Source: Litorivivens sp041625575 (GTDB taxonomy: Bacteria > Pseudomonadota > Gammaproteobacteria > Pseudomonadales > Spongiibacteraceae). From it: DNA of 64,000 bases. The number at the start of each line of letters is the position of its first letter. The first letter of the stretch is position 1. The stretch lies in assembly GCA_041625575.1 (NCBI GenBank), contig JBFJTG010000007.1:1-64000 (forward strand), in the 5' to 3' direction. A program made the position numbers and the translations under genes. Positions 54,285 to 62,957 of this stretch are shown here, one piece after another. The notes under the pieces are model-generated. The model ran no database searches, was not told the origin of the DNA, and worked only from the letters and a program-made list of their open reading frames with translations.

Positions 54285-55435
54285 TGAATTTTCAGTTTGA
54301 GACTTGCGGTCGCATCGTTTTTGAAGCCGGAGCCAGCGCGCAGCTGCCAACCCTGTGTCGCGAACTTGGCTTGTCTCATCTGTTTCTAGTCAGCGACCCC
54401 GGCCTGCAGTCAACGGGCATTGTCGAGCGCACACAACAGCTACTGGAAAAATCGGGCCTTGGGGTAACACTCTATGGCGACGTGCTGGCCGACCCGCCGG
54501 AAGCCCTCGTACTGGCTGCCGCCGAACTGGCCCGCGAAGCGCGGGCGGATGGCGTTATTGGCTTGGGCGGCGGCAGCTCCATGGACGTTGCCAAGCTGAT
54601 AGCCGCACTGGTGCCCTCAAGCCAAACGCTTGGCGAGATGTACGGCGTCGGCAACATTCTTGGCAGCCGGCTGCCGCTGATTCAAATTCCCACCACCGCC
54701 GGCACCGGCTCCGAAGTCACCCCTATTGCCATTGTGACCACCGGCGAAACCACCCAGATGGGCGTGGTTTCCCCCGTCTTGCTGCCCGATATCGCCCTGC
54801 TGGACCCCGAACTGACCCGAGGTTTGCCGCCGGCCGTTACCGCTGCGACCGGTATTGACGCCATGGTGCACGCGATCGAAGCCTACACCTCCAAGATCAA
54901 GAAAAACCCCTATTCCGATATGCTTGCACGCCAAGCGCTGACGCTGATGGCAGCCAACCTTCACACCGCCATTGAGCAGGGCGACAATTTGAATGCGCGC
55001 AGCAACATGCTGCTCGGCGCCTGTCTGGCAGGCCAGGCTTTTGCCAACGCGCCGGTAGCTGCCGTTCACGCCCTTGCCTATCCGCTGGGGGGGCACTACC
55101 ACATTCCCCACGGGCTCAGTAATTCACTGGTACTGCCCGCGGTATTAAAATTTAATGCCAGCCACGCCGCCAATCTGTACGCCGAGCTCCTGCCCTGCAT
55201 TCAGCCCGGCACACAGGTGCTGTCGCCCAGCGCAGCCTGCGATCAATTTATTGCATCGATTGAAAACATTGTGGCGCGCGCACCCCTGCCTCAGACCCTG
55301 AAGCAAGCCAAGGTACCCGAAGAGGACCTGCCCATGCTGGCCAAAGACGCGATGTTGCAGCAGCGATTATTGGTGAATAATCCGAGAGCGATTTCAGAGA
55401 CGGATGCCCTGGCAATTTATCGGGCTGCTTACTAG
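54284..55435 (+). CDS. Iron-containing alcohol dehydrogenase
   Basis: A 383-residue type III (Fe-dependent) alcohol dehydrogenase. The NAD(P) loop is GLGGGSSMDVAKLIA, and the metal site is formed by DAMVHAIEAY and HALAYPLGGHYHIPHG with its histidines. ITTAGTGSEVTP-like (IPTTAGTGSEVTPIAIV) is also present. Substrates of this family vary: primary alcohols, lactaldehyde, hydroxybutyrate or maleylacetate. It is the middle gene of hydrolase-dehydrogenase-thioesterase, starting on the hydrolase stop, so an alcohol made by the hydrolase could be its substrate (inference). Confidence 0.92.
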   Translation: MNFQFETCGRIVFEAGASAQLPTLCRELGLSHLFLVSDPGLQSTGIVERTQQLLEKSGLGVTLYGDVLADPPEALVLAAAELAREARADGVIGLGGGSSMDVAKLIAALVPSSQTLGEMYGVGNILGSRLPLIQIPTTAGTGSEVTPIAIVTTGETTQMGVVSPVLLPDIALLDPELTRGLPPAVTAATGIDAMVHAIEAYTSKIKKNPYSDMLARQALTLMAANLHTAIEQGDNLNARSNMLLGACLAGQAFANAPVAAVHALAYPLGGHYHIPHGLSNSLVLPAVLKFNASHAANLYAELLPCIQPGTQVLSPSAACDQFIASIENIVARAPLPQTLKQAKVPEEDLPMLAKDAMLQQRLLVNNPRAISETDALAIYRAAY

Positions 55436-55441
55436 CTAGGG

Positions 55442-55879
55442 ATGCCGCTAACTATGGACGCAAGTTTACGTCAACACTATCGCCGCTTTTTTCCCATCAC
55501 CACCCGCTGGATGGACAACGACATTTACGGCCACGTCAACAACGTGACCTACTACTCCTACTTTGACAGTGCCGCGAATAGCTTTCTGATCAAAGAATGC
55601 GGGCTGGATATTCACCAGGGGGAGATTGTCGGCTTTGTCGTTTCTTCCGGCTGCGAATATCTCTCTCCCGTCGCTTACCCTGATGAACTGGAAGCGGGGC
55701 TTGCGATTGAACAGCTGGGCAACAGCTCGGTGCGCTACAACATTGGCATCTTCAAAAAGGGCAGCACCAGCGCGTCGGCGCACGGTTTCTTTGTGCATGT
55801 GTTCGTAACACGCAAAGATCAAAAATCGGTACGAATTCCGTCTGGCATGCGCGCGGCAATGGAGGCCATTCTAGTTTAG
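55442..55879 (+). CDS. Hot-dog fold acyl-CoA thioesterase (4HBT family)
   Basis: A 145-residue single hot-dog thioesterase. RWMDNDIYGHVNNVTYYSYF is the 4-hydroxybenzoyl-CoA thioesterase/FadM-type active-site segment, with the Asp of NDIYGHVNN as likely catalytic residue. It should hydrolyse an acyl-CoA. It starts 6 bp after the dehydrogenase; a second ATG four codons on could be the true start. The 3' end overlaps the convergent lipoprotein esterase by 9 bp. Confidence 0.9.
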   Translation: MPLTMDASLRQHYRRFFPITTRWMDNDIYGHVNNVTYYSYFDSAANSFLIKECGLDIHQGEIVGFVVSSGCEYLSPVAYPDELEAGLAIEQLGNSSVRYNIGIFKKGSTSASAHGFFVHVFVTRKDQKSVRIPSGMRAAMEAILV

Positions 55880-56842
55880 TACGATTTTTTTTGCGGGAGT
55901 CTGGCGTGCGGCCGCGCTCGATTTTTCCGGCATAACTCTCTGGAGAAAGCGCATCCCCTCCTTAACCGCAAAGCCATTGCTGAGCACAAAGGCCGTGACA
56001 TGCCCATGCAGTTTGAGCATGTAGAGTTCCGAGGGAACACCGGCACCTTGCAGTGCCTCGTAAAAATCAGTGGCATGATCCGCGCTCACCAATTTGTCAC
56101 TCGCCCCGTGGTATATAAAAAACGGGGGAGCTTCGCCATGAATATGCTCCACGGGAGACGCCTGGGCATAGACCTCCGGAATTTCATTGAGCCTGCCACC
56201 GAGGAATTGCGGCACCAGCGTACCGCCCTTAAACTTTCGCAAATCACTCGGAGTGCCCCCGGCGATAACGGCCGCCGGGCGGGTCAGGGGGCCACCATAG
56301 GGTCTATCCAGGTCGCCACCGGTATCGGCCACCAAGCCGAGCAAACTTACCAGATGTGCTCCGGACGAATAACCCAGCGCTGCAATACGCCGGGTATCGA
56401 TACTGTAGCGTTCGGCGTTCGCATGAATCCAGCGCATGGCCTGCTGCATATCGTGGAGTTGGGCAGGAAATTGGTGCTCGGGGGCAAAGCGGTAAGCGAC
56501 ATTGACCGCCACAAAACCTCGCGCCGCAAGCTGCTTGCAGGTGCCGCGTATATCAGATGGATTGCGCCCCGCCCAGGCTCCACCATGAACAACCAACACC
56601 GCCGGATGCAAGCCATCGCCTGAAGGAAGGTAGACCTCTGCCATGAGTTCCTGTGGCCAGCCCGGCGGTGTGTAAGGCTGGGCTTCAACGACGTGGTAAC
56701 TGTTCCGTCTAAGCACAGTGTCAGCCTGATCGTTAGCACTGTAGTTCACGCAGGCATTTAAGAACGCGCTAGCGGACAGCAGTACCGCCGAACGTAAAAA
56801 CAATGAGCGCACAGGGCGATTAGAATTTTTCAAACGGGACAT
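55871..56842 (-). CDS. Lipoprotein alpha/beta hydrolase (esterase, BD-FAE/HSL-like)
   Basis: A 323-residue esterase with a lipoprotein signal: hydrophobic segment then lipobox LNAC, lipidated Cys31. The fold residues are visible: oxyanion HGGAW at 86-90, nucleophile Ser159 in GYSSG, Asp249 (HGASDK) and His281 (LHGH). The class resembles hormone-sensitive lipase and kynurenine formamidase-like enzymes. It would be anchored in the envelope, so it may process extracellular esters. The ATG at 56842 is chosen because it places the signal peptide correctly; the frame is open a further 57 codons. Confidence 0.88.
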   Translation of the reverse strand: MSRLKNSNRPVRSLFLRSAVLLSASAFLNACVNYSANDQADTVLRRNSYHVVEAQPYTPPGWPQELMAEVYLPSGDGLHPAVLVVHGGAWAGRNPSDIRGTCKQLAARGFVAVNVAYRFAPEHQFPAQLHDMQQAMRWIHANAERYSIDTRRIAALGYSSGAHLVSLLGLVADTGGDLDRPYGGPLTRPAAVIAGGTPSDLRKFKGGTLVPQFLGGRLNEIPEVYAQASPVEHIHGEAPPFFIYHGASDKLVSADHATDFYEALQGAGVPSELYMLKLHGHVTAFVLSNGFAVKEGMRFLQRVMPEKSSAAARQTPAKKIVLN

Positions 56843-56915
56843 CTCTTCACCACATTTAAGGGTCGTCAATAATTTACCCAGCTCTCTACGCAAGCTCAGC
56901 ATCACTGGATGTCGG

Positions 56916-57755
56916 TCATTTTTTACGCATGCGCAATAGGCCTTCCTGACTAACCGCTGCCACCAACTGTCCCTGGCGGTTATAAATCCGGCCTCGACAC
57001 AGAGCTCGCCCATGACCGGCTACATCACTGTGAATTTCATACAAAAGCCAGTCATCAACCCGAAAGGGCTGATAGAACCAAAGTGCGTGATCCAAGGTAA
57101 CGACCATCACGTCCGAGCTAAGGTGCGACACACCCTGCGGCCTCAAAGCCGTAACCAATATCGGATTATCTGACGCGTAGGCCAGCATTTGCTGGTGAGT
57201 GGCCAAATCATCACCAATTCGGTCGGTCGTTTTAAACCAGGCATAGGAAACCGGATCGCTGGGCTGGGGGTTTTTAAAATCCTGCGGCGCCACCTGCCGG
57301 AATTCGATAGGCCAGCCGTAGTCCCCGCCCTTGAAGAACTTCTGATATAACTCGCCGTCACTCGCCAACCCTTCCGGGCCGGGCACGTCCGGCATCGGCC
57401 GCGCATGCTCAAAGCCAAGCTCCGGCCGCTGAAAAGACAGTCCCGCGCTGAAAATTGCCTTGCCCTGCTGACGTGCCACTACTCGGCGGGTGACAAAACT
57501 GCGGCCATCGCGAATTCGGTCAACCTCATAGACCACCGGCTGCTTGGGATCGCCCGGGCGCAGAAAGTAGGAGTGCAGTGAATGCAGCGAGAACTCCACG
57601 GATACCGTGCGCTGGCCCGCGCTCAAAGCCTGCGACAGCACTTGGCCACCATAGATTCGAGCGCCACCACCGTGTCGCGAGCGACCTGTGAACAGGTTGC
57701 TGTCGAGTTCTTCCAGTTCATTGCAGGCAATCAGTTCAGCGAGGGCTTTTTGCAC
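56916..57755 (-). CDS. tesB: Acyl-CoA thioesterase II
   Basis: A 279-residue double hot-dog thioesterase. The E. coli catalytic triad Asp204/Thr228/Gln278 is conserved at a constant offset of 8 as Asp196 (YASDNP), Thr220 (VVTLDHALWF) and Gln270 (AVSQEGLLR). YGGQVLSQALSAG and SFVTRRVVARQQG are also typical. It cleaves medium- to long-chain acyl-CoAs in the cytoplasm. It lies 73 bp upstream of the lipoprotein esterase on the same strand and is divergent from the GST gene. Confidence 0.95.
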   Translation of the reverse strand: MQKALAELIACNELEELDSNLFTGRSRHGGGARIYGGQVLSQALSAGQRTVSVEFSLHSLHSYFLRPGDPKQPVVYEVDRIRDGRSFVTRRVVARQQGKAIFSAGLSFQRPELGFEHARPMPDVPGPEGLASDGELYQKFFKGGDYGWPIEFRQVAPQDFKNPQPSDPVSYAWFKTTDRIGDDLATHQQMLAYASDNPILVTALRPQGVSHLSSDVMVVTLDHALWFYQPFRVDDWLLYEIHSDVAGHGRALCRGRIYNRQGQLVAAVSQEGLLRMRKK

Positions 57756-57943
57756 GAGGGCTCCTTATTTAACCGCGTCGTGTTGTACCACTTGATCGGC
57801 ATTGACGCCAGTACCACTGCCGGCAATTCCGCCGTTAATTGCCTGCTATCCTGCAGCTTTAATCTGCACCGACGCACGTGACCGCTACTTCCAATTGCGT
57901 TACTGTCGTCTGCCGCCAACTCCCATTAGCAAGGATAATAACG

Positions 57944-58603
57944 ATGGCCATTACACTGTACGGTGCACACATATCCCCCTACGTTCGCAAAGTACGCGCG
58001 GCGCTGGCCTACAAAGGGCTCGAGTATGAGCACATTTTTGTCGCTCCAAAAATGGGAGACCAACCCGAAGAATTCAAGGCCAACAGCCCGCTCGGAAAAA
58101 TCCCCCTGCTTCGCGATGGCAACAACTACATTCCCGACTCATCAGTCATTTGCGCCTGGCTAGACCGCCAGTATCCGGACAAGCCGCTGCTACCCGCCGA
58201 CAACGTCGACGCGGTTAAAAGCCTTTGGTTTGAAGAGTACGCTGACTCCACCATGACCACCGTGATGGGAGGGCATTTATTTGCGGAAGTCGTGATGGCG
58301 AAGCTGCTGTTCAAACGTGAGCCCATACAATCGGATATCGATAAGGCAATAAACGAAGAAATTCCCGCGATTTTTGACTATCTGGAAACGCAAATCGCCG
58401 GCAATTATCTGCTGGCCAGCGGTTTCTCGCTTGGTGATATTGCGGTGGGCTCCATCAGCGTTGCCTTGGTCCATAGCAACTACAAGTGCGACGCCGCGCG
58501 CTGGCCGAAAACTGCGGCCTATTTAATGCGCCTGCACGAGGGGGAAATCTTTGCCCCGCTCATTGCCGACGAAAAGGCTCTGCTTGCCAGCTTTGGGGGC
58601 TAG
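57944..58603 (+). CDS. Glutathione S-transferase
   Basis: A 219-residue cytosolic GST with an N-terminal thioredoxin fold (MAITLYGAHISPYVRKVR, catalytic Ser11 candidate; NSPLGKIPLLRDG cis-Pro loop; PDSSVICAWLD glutathione gamma-glutamyl contact) and an all-helical C-terminal domain with FSLGDIAVGSISVAL. AAGGA 8 nt before the ATG at 57944 fixes the start. The substrate is unknown; gshB in this window supplies the glutathione pathway. Confidence 0.93.
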   Translation: MAITLYGAHISPYVRKVRAALAYKGLEYEHIFVAPKMGDQPEEFKANSPLGKIPLLRDGNNYIPDSSVICAWLDRQYPDKPLLPADNVDAVKSLWFEEYADSTMTTVMGGHLFAEVVMAKLLFKREPIQSDIDKAINEEIPAIFDYLETQIAGNYLLASGFSLGDIAVGSISVALVHSNYKCDAARWPKTAAYLMRLHEGEIFAPLIADEKALLASFGG

Positions 58604-58643
58604 ACCCAGAAAGCGGCTGGACTAATTATGGCTGTACGGTCCA

Positions 58644-58754
58644 TTCGCGAGCAGGGCTCGCTCCTACAAAAATAATCACTAGTGGGTACTCGTAGGAGCC
58701 TGCCCTGCAGGCGAAAAACCACCTCAACTATTCGCCTGCAGGGCAGGCTCCTAC
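58644..58754. repeat. Cluster of three REP-like palindromic units
   Basis: Three 24-nt units share the head GTAGGAGC and tail GCGAA. Unit 1 (58644-58667) is inverted, unit 2 (58692-58715) direct, and unit 3 (58731-58754) an exact inverted copy of unit 2. Each folds into a 6-bp hairpin with loop CCT: GCGAGC/GCTCGC in unit 1, GCCTGC/GCAGGC in units 2 and 3, so the stem covaries while head and loop stay fixed. The GTAG head is the type recognised by RAYT (TnpA-REP) transposases. The cluster lies between the convergent GST and monooxygenase genes and may also end their transcripts. Confidence 0.85.
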
Positions 58755-58755
58755 C

Positions 58756-60690
58756 TCAACTGTAGTCGTATTCCTCCGGCTTGACCGCCGCGGTCCACTC
58801 CCAAAAATCTCGCAGCCTCCATGGCGACAGGATGGTCACCTTGCCGCTGTCATTCTGGTACCAGCTGTTTTTTACGGAAGAATGCGACCACACCATATCG
58901 GACAGTTCGGTTTGCAGGCGCTCCTGATATTCGTCATGCACACCCTGCTTTACCGCCATCGCGCTGCGACCCTGCTCAAGCAATGACTTGATGGCCGAGA
59001 GCGCATAGCGCACTTCGCATTCAGAATGAAAAATCAGGCTGCCGCCAAAGGCCAGGTTGGTGCCGGGGCCGTAGAGGCAAAAAAGATTCGGGAAGTTTGG
59101 CACGGTGATTCCAAGGTAGGCCGCCGGATCTTCGCCCCACTGTTCATTGAGTTTGATCCCGTCACGACCAACAATCTCCATAGGCCATAAAAATTTGTTG
59201 GCGTGAAATCCGGTGGCAAACACAATAATATCGGCTTCAAATAAGTCCCCATTATTGTCTATCACGCCCTGCTCGGTAATTTCACGAATACCCAAGTTAT
59301 TCAGTTCAACATTGTCTTTTTTGAGCGCCGTCAGCCAACTGCCGTTGTCTTGCAAGGTTCTCTTGGCCAGCGGCACATAGTCGGGAATCACCTTCGCAAG
59401 TAGCGCTTCGTCGTCTCCGACCTGCTGCTTCATCCAGTCAGTAAAGACCTCGCGCACCATCTCGTTCATCTCATTAATTGAACGATCCTGATGCGGCCAG
59501 TTCGGATCTACCTTCAAGCTCGGCAGCAGACCGTCGCAGGCAGGCCAAAACAGAAGAAAGCGATACCAGCGCGAATAAAAGGGCAAATGTTTCATGCACC
59601 ACTTGGTGCCGTCTTCAACCGCGCGGTGGTAATCAAGATTGGGAAACATCCACGGTGCCGATCGCTGGTAAACATTGAGCGTCGCAACCTCGTCAGCAAT
59701 GGTAGGCACCAACTGGAAGGCACTGGCGCCGGTACCGATGACGGCCACACGCTTGCCGCGCACATCCACATCATCGCGCCACTGGGCCGAGTGCATGGCC
59801 ACACCGGAGAAAGAATCGCGGCCTTTGATATCCGGCAATTTCGGGCGGTTCAACTGACCGACGGCGCTGATCATGGCATTGCTGCGCAATTCACTCGCTG
59901 CACCGTGTTGGTCACGCACCGTGATAACCCACTGTTGACTGGATTCGTCAAACTGCGCTTTAACGACCTCGGTATTGAAGCGGAAATGTTCACGTACACC
60001 AAAGCGGTCCAGACAGTCTTCAAAGTAGCGCTGCAGCTCGGGTTGCCGGGCGAAATATTCTGTCCACTCGTGATTGGGCGCAAAGGAATAACAATAAAAG
60101 TGATTGCCCACGTCCACGCGGCAGCCCGGATAGCGGTTTTCATACCAGGTGCCGCCCACGCTGGCATTTTTCTCAATCACGGTGAAGCTGATGCCCGCCT
60201 CTTTCAATCTAATGGCAGACAACACGCCTGACATGCCACCGCCAATCACGGTAACGTGAAAGTTCTCCCGCTCCCCGGCGGGTATCTTGTCCCAATCAAG
60301 CTGGCGCGCATCACCGTCAAGCTCCATTTCTTCAAGCATCATGGGCACGTAGTCCATAGGCACTTCTTCGGCCACAAGAAAGCTCATCATGCGGCGTATG
60401 ATTTCCGGATCTTTGACCGGCACCGCCCGACAACCGCCATCGCGGTAGCGGGCAATCACATCCAGCGCCTGCGCGCGGATTGCTGCCTTGTCTTCCTCAG
60501 ACATGTAGCCCTGCACCTCGTTGAGGTAGGCACCCAACGGCCTGATTGCGCCATCGAGCAGCGAGGTATCGCCACTCATGTGAATCATCGACAGCATCAG
60601 CGTCGGAATGCTGGCGTGTTCCAAGGCCGCTGCGATCGCGGCATTGTCATCTGTGATTTTTTCTGCGGCCGGAGCCAGCGCCTGGGTCAT
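58756..60690 (-). CDS. Flavin-dependent Baeyer-Villiger monooxygenase with N-terminal extension
   Basis: A 644-residue FAD/NADPH monooxygenase. The FAD loop is VIGGGMSG at 148-155, the BVMO fingerprint FSGVAMHSAQWRD spans 294-306 (family pattern FxGxxxHxxxWP/D; Arg replaces the usual Pro) and the NADPH loop is GTGASA at 319-324. About 140 residues precede the FAD domain, as in 4-hydroxyacetophenone monooxygenase (640 residues), while cyclohexanone-type enzymes lack this. It converts ketones to esters or lactones. No signal peptide is present. It is convergent with GST; REP hairpins follow its stop by 1 bp. Confidence 0.92.
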   Translation of the reverse strand: MTQALAPAAEKITDDNAAIAAALEHASIPTLMLSMIHMSGDTSLLDGAIRPLGAYLNEVQGYMSEEDKAAIRAQALDVIARYRDGGCRAVPVKDPEIIRRMMSFLVAEEVPMDYVPMMLEEMELDGDARQLDWDKIPAGERENFHVTVIGGGMSGVLSAIRLKEAGISFTVIEKNASVGGTWYENRYPGCRVDVGNHFYCYSFAPNHEWTEYFARQPELQRYFEDCLDRFGVREHFRFNTEVVKAQFDESSQQWVITVRDQHGAASELRSNAMISAVGQLNRPKLPDIKGRDSFSGVAMHSAQWRDDVDVRGKRVAVIGTGASAFQLVPTIADEVATLNVYQRSAPWMFPNLDYHRAVEDGTKWCMKHLPFYSRWYRFLLFWPACDGLLPSLKVDPNWPHQDRSINEMNEMVREVFTDWMKQQVGDDEALLAKVIPDYVPLAKRTLQDNGSWLTALKKDNVELNNLGIREITEQGVIDNNGDLFEADIIVFATGFHANKFLWPMEIVGRDGIKLNEQWGEDPAAYLGITVPNFPNLFCLYGPGTNLAFGGSLIFHSECEVRYALSAIKSLLEQGRSAMAVKQGVHDEYQERLQTELSDMVWSHSSVKNSWYQNDSGKVTILSPWRLRDFWEWTAAVKPEEYDYS

Positions 60691-60786
60691 GAGTTCCTAC
60701 CTTTGGGTTTTATCTTTGTGCGGGGAGCATACCCAGCCGCCGCGGCAGGTGACAATTACAGCTGTGTTATGTGCTTGTATCTGCAC

Positions 60787-60972
60787 TCACTTGGGCTGGT
60801 CGCGATCACGCGGCCAATCTGAAAATCCCAGGAAAAACAGCAAGCCAATATTTACCAGGGGAACCATGGCCAACAGCGCCAGCCAGCCCGAGTAGCCCGC
60901 CTTTTCGCAGATTTTCCACAAAGGCAGGACGATCAGTAACAAGGTGAACAAAAAGCCCAGTTGAATTTCCAT
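60787..60972 (-). CDS. Small hydrophobic membrane protein
   Basis: A 61-residue protein with two membrane segments (about 6-18 and 30-49) around the motif EKAGYSGWLALLAMVPLVNI and a charged tail SDWPRDRDQPK. This resembles small DUF805-like or PspC-flanking proteins of many gammaproteobacteria; function unknown. AGGAG 6 nt before the ATG supports it as a real gene. It lies 96 bp upstream of the monooxygenase on the same strand. Confidence 0.7.
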   Translation of the reverse strand: MEIQLGFLFTLLLIVLPLWKICEKAGYSGWLALLAMVPLVNIGLLFFLGFSDWPRDRDQPK

Positions 60973-61063
60973 CTATATCTCCTGTTGTCATTCAATCAAT
61001 GATGGCAGACGCCAAAGCCTGTCACGTTAATTGGCACCAGACCCTGCCGCAAGGTAAAGTGCA

Positions 61064-62350
61064 GTGTCTGTCCAGAATGTTGCCAAATCTATGAAAAAAG
61101 TCGCGCTTCACTGGCAAATTGCCATCGCCATCGTCCTTGCCATTATCGCCGGTAGTCTCACGGGCACCGAGTCGTCTCTGTTTGGGGTGCGCTATCACGC
61201 AGCCTACGGCTTCCTCGGCACGCTGTTTTTAAACGCTCTAAAAATGATCATCGTACCGCTGGTCACCGCATCCATTATCAGCGGCATCGCTAATATTGGC
61301 GACGAAAAGGGGATCGGCTCGCTGGGCGGCAAAACCCTGCTCTTTTATTTCAGTAGCAGCCTGCTGGCCATTTTGGTCGGCCTGACGATGGTTAACATGA
61401 TGGAGCCCGGTGTCGGTTCTGGCCTGGCCGGTGCACTGAGCGGTGATGAGTCCGTTGCCGAGGTGCTGACCAAGGTAGAAGGCAAAAGCACCGCCGATGT
61501 GGTGGAAGTCTTTATCCGCATGGTCCCACCCAACATCATAGCCGCAGCCGCCGAAGGTCAAATGCTGGGACTGATCTTCTTCAGTCTGTTGTTTGGCTTT
61601 TTTCTGGCTCGTAGCCGCTCACAGCAAACCGACGTTGTGCGCGACTTCTGGAACGGCATCATGGATATCATGACGCTAATCACTTTGTGGGTAATGAAGT
61701 TTGCGCCTCTGGGCGTGTTCGGGCTGGTCGCCAAGACCGTGAGTGAAACCGGCTTTGCCAGCTTCCAGCCCGTACTGCTGTTTTTTATTACCGTAATTTT
61801 GGCACTGGCCATTCACAGCCTCGTTACCATGCCGCTCTTGCTGCGTTATCTCGGAGGCATAAGTCCTACAAAACATTACCGGGCGATGTCACCAGCCCTG
61901 CTGACAGCCTTCTCGACGGCTTCCAGTTCAGCCACCTTGCCGCTCACCATGGAATGCCTGGAAGAAGCCGGCGTGTCCCAGCGCGTGCGCGGTTTTGTCT
62001 TGCCACTGGGCGCAACGGTGAATATGGACGGCACCGCTTTATACGAGTGCGTGGCTGCCATTTTTATTGCCCAGGCCTTCGGCTTTGATCTGAGCTTCAC
62101 CCAGCAATTCACCATCGTCGTCGTTGCACTGCTCACGTCAATTGGCGTCGCCGGCATTCCGGCGGCGAGCCTTGTCGCCATTTCCATTATCCTCGGCGTC
62201 ATTGGCATTCCCCTGGAAGGTATCGGCCTGCTGATGATTACCGACCGCGTGCTCGACATGATGCGAACCGCGGTCAACGTGTTTAGCGACAGCTGCGCCG
62301 CCGCCATCATCGCTCGCAGCGAGGGCGAACAAACCAAACTGGCAGTCTGA
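61064..62350 (+). CDS. Dicarboxylate/amino acid:cation symporter (DAACS/SLC1 family)
   Basis: A 428-residue transporter with eight TM helices and two re-entrant hairpins. HP1 contains the serine-rich SSSATLPLTMECLEE, TM7 contains NMDGTALYE (the family signature for cation binding), and HP2 has GVAGIPAASLV. The substrate is glutamate, aspartate or a C4-dicarboxylate. A GTG at 61064 with AAGG about 9 nt upstream is taken as start; an ATG at 61091 (MKKVALHW) lacks a ribosome site but is possible. Confidence 0.93.
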   Translation: MSVQNVAKSMKKVALHWQIAIAIVLAIIAGSLTGTESSLFGVRYHAAYGFLGTLFLNALKMIIVPLVTASIISGIANIGDEKGIGSLGGKTLLFYFSSSLLAILVGLTMVNMMEPGVGSGLAGALSGDESVAEVLTKVEGKSTADVVEVFIRMVPPNIIAAAAEGQMLGLIFFSLLFGFFLARSRSQQTDVVRDFWNGIMDIMTLITLWVMKFAPLGVFGLVAKTVSETGFASFQPVLLFFITVILALAIHSLVTMPLLLRYLGGISPTKHYRAMSPALLTAFSTASSSATLPLTMECLEEAGVSQRVRGFVLPLGATVNMDGTALYECVAAIFIAQAFGFDLSFTQQFTIVVVALLTSIGVAGIPAASLVAISIILGVIGIPLEGIGLLMITDRVLDMMRTAVNVFSDSCAAAIIARSEGEQTKLAV

Positions 62351-62372
62351 TCAATGAACGCGGGAATACACA

Positions 62373-62957
62373 GTGAACATGGCGCGCGCTAAGTTCTGCT
62401 CGGAATGTGGCAGCGCCCTGACAAGTACTGCTTTTCAGGGCCGGGGCGAAGCTATGCTTTGCGAGAACGGGCACCTGACGCTACCGCCCGGTCCCAAAAT
62501 TCTTGTCGCCTGTTTTATTCGCTGCGGCGATAAATTGCTGTGGATGAAACGCGGTAACCCTCCCCGCGCGGGTCACTGGGCAATTCCCGCCGGTTTTATG
62601 GAGTGTGGGGAAAATCTGCGTGAAGCCGCTGCGCGTGAGTTACGCGAAGAAACCTGCGTCGTCGTCCCGCCCGGGCAACTCACGCCGTATATGATCGGCT
62701 CCATCGACTTCATTAGTGAGGTCTATCTAGGTTTTCAGGCGGAGGTCCCAAACGAGGATTGTGCCTGTGGACCGGAATCACTGGATGTCGCCTTCTTTCG
62801 CGAAGACGAAATTGACTGGGACGAAGTGGCCTATCCCAGCGCCAACTTCGCGGTAAAAACGGCCTACCGCGAAGCGCGTGAAAAACGCTTCGGCATATAT
62901 CACGGCAACTACACCAAAGAAGAAGACCGGCTGGAGCTGGTATGGCGTCCGGACTAG
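62373..62957 (+). CDS. Nudix hydrolase with N-terminal zinc ribbon
   Basis: A 194-residue protein. A short zinc ribbon (Cys9, Cys12, then Cys30 and His34) precedes a Nudix domain with a complete Nudix box at 74-96 (GFMECGENLREAAAREL then REET). The arrangement is that of NADH pyrophosphatase-like/ADP-ribose Nudix enzymes (COG1051 plus zinc ribbon). The nucleotide substrate is unknown. It starts at a GTG 22 bp after the transporter, or at an ATG two codons later. Confidence 0.92.
   Translation: MNMARAKFCSECGSALTSTAFQGRGEAMLCENGHLTLPPGPKILVACFIRCGDKLLWMKRGNPPRAGHWAIPAGFMECGENLREAAARELREETCVVVPPGQLTPYMIGSIDFISEVYLGFQAEVPNEDCACGPESLDVAFFREDEIDWDEVAYPSANFAVKTAYREAREKRFGIYHGNYTKEEDRLELVWRPD

Noticed and set aside
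56000..56623. 207-codon plus-strand open frame opposite the lipoprotein esterase
   Set aside because: No family resemblance and fully antisense to a gene with intact catalytic triad and lipobox.
59491..60231. 246-codon plus-strand open frame inside the monooxygenase gene
   Set aside because: Lies antisense to a confidently identified BVMO, has no ribosome site or recognisable domain, and is a compositional shadow of a GC-rich gene.
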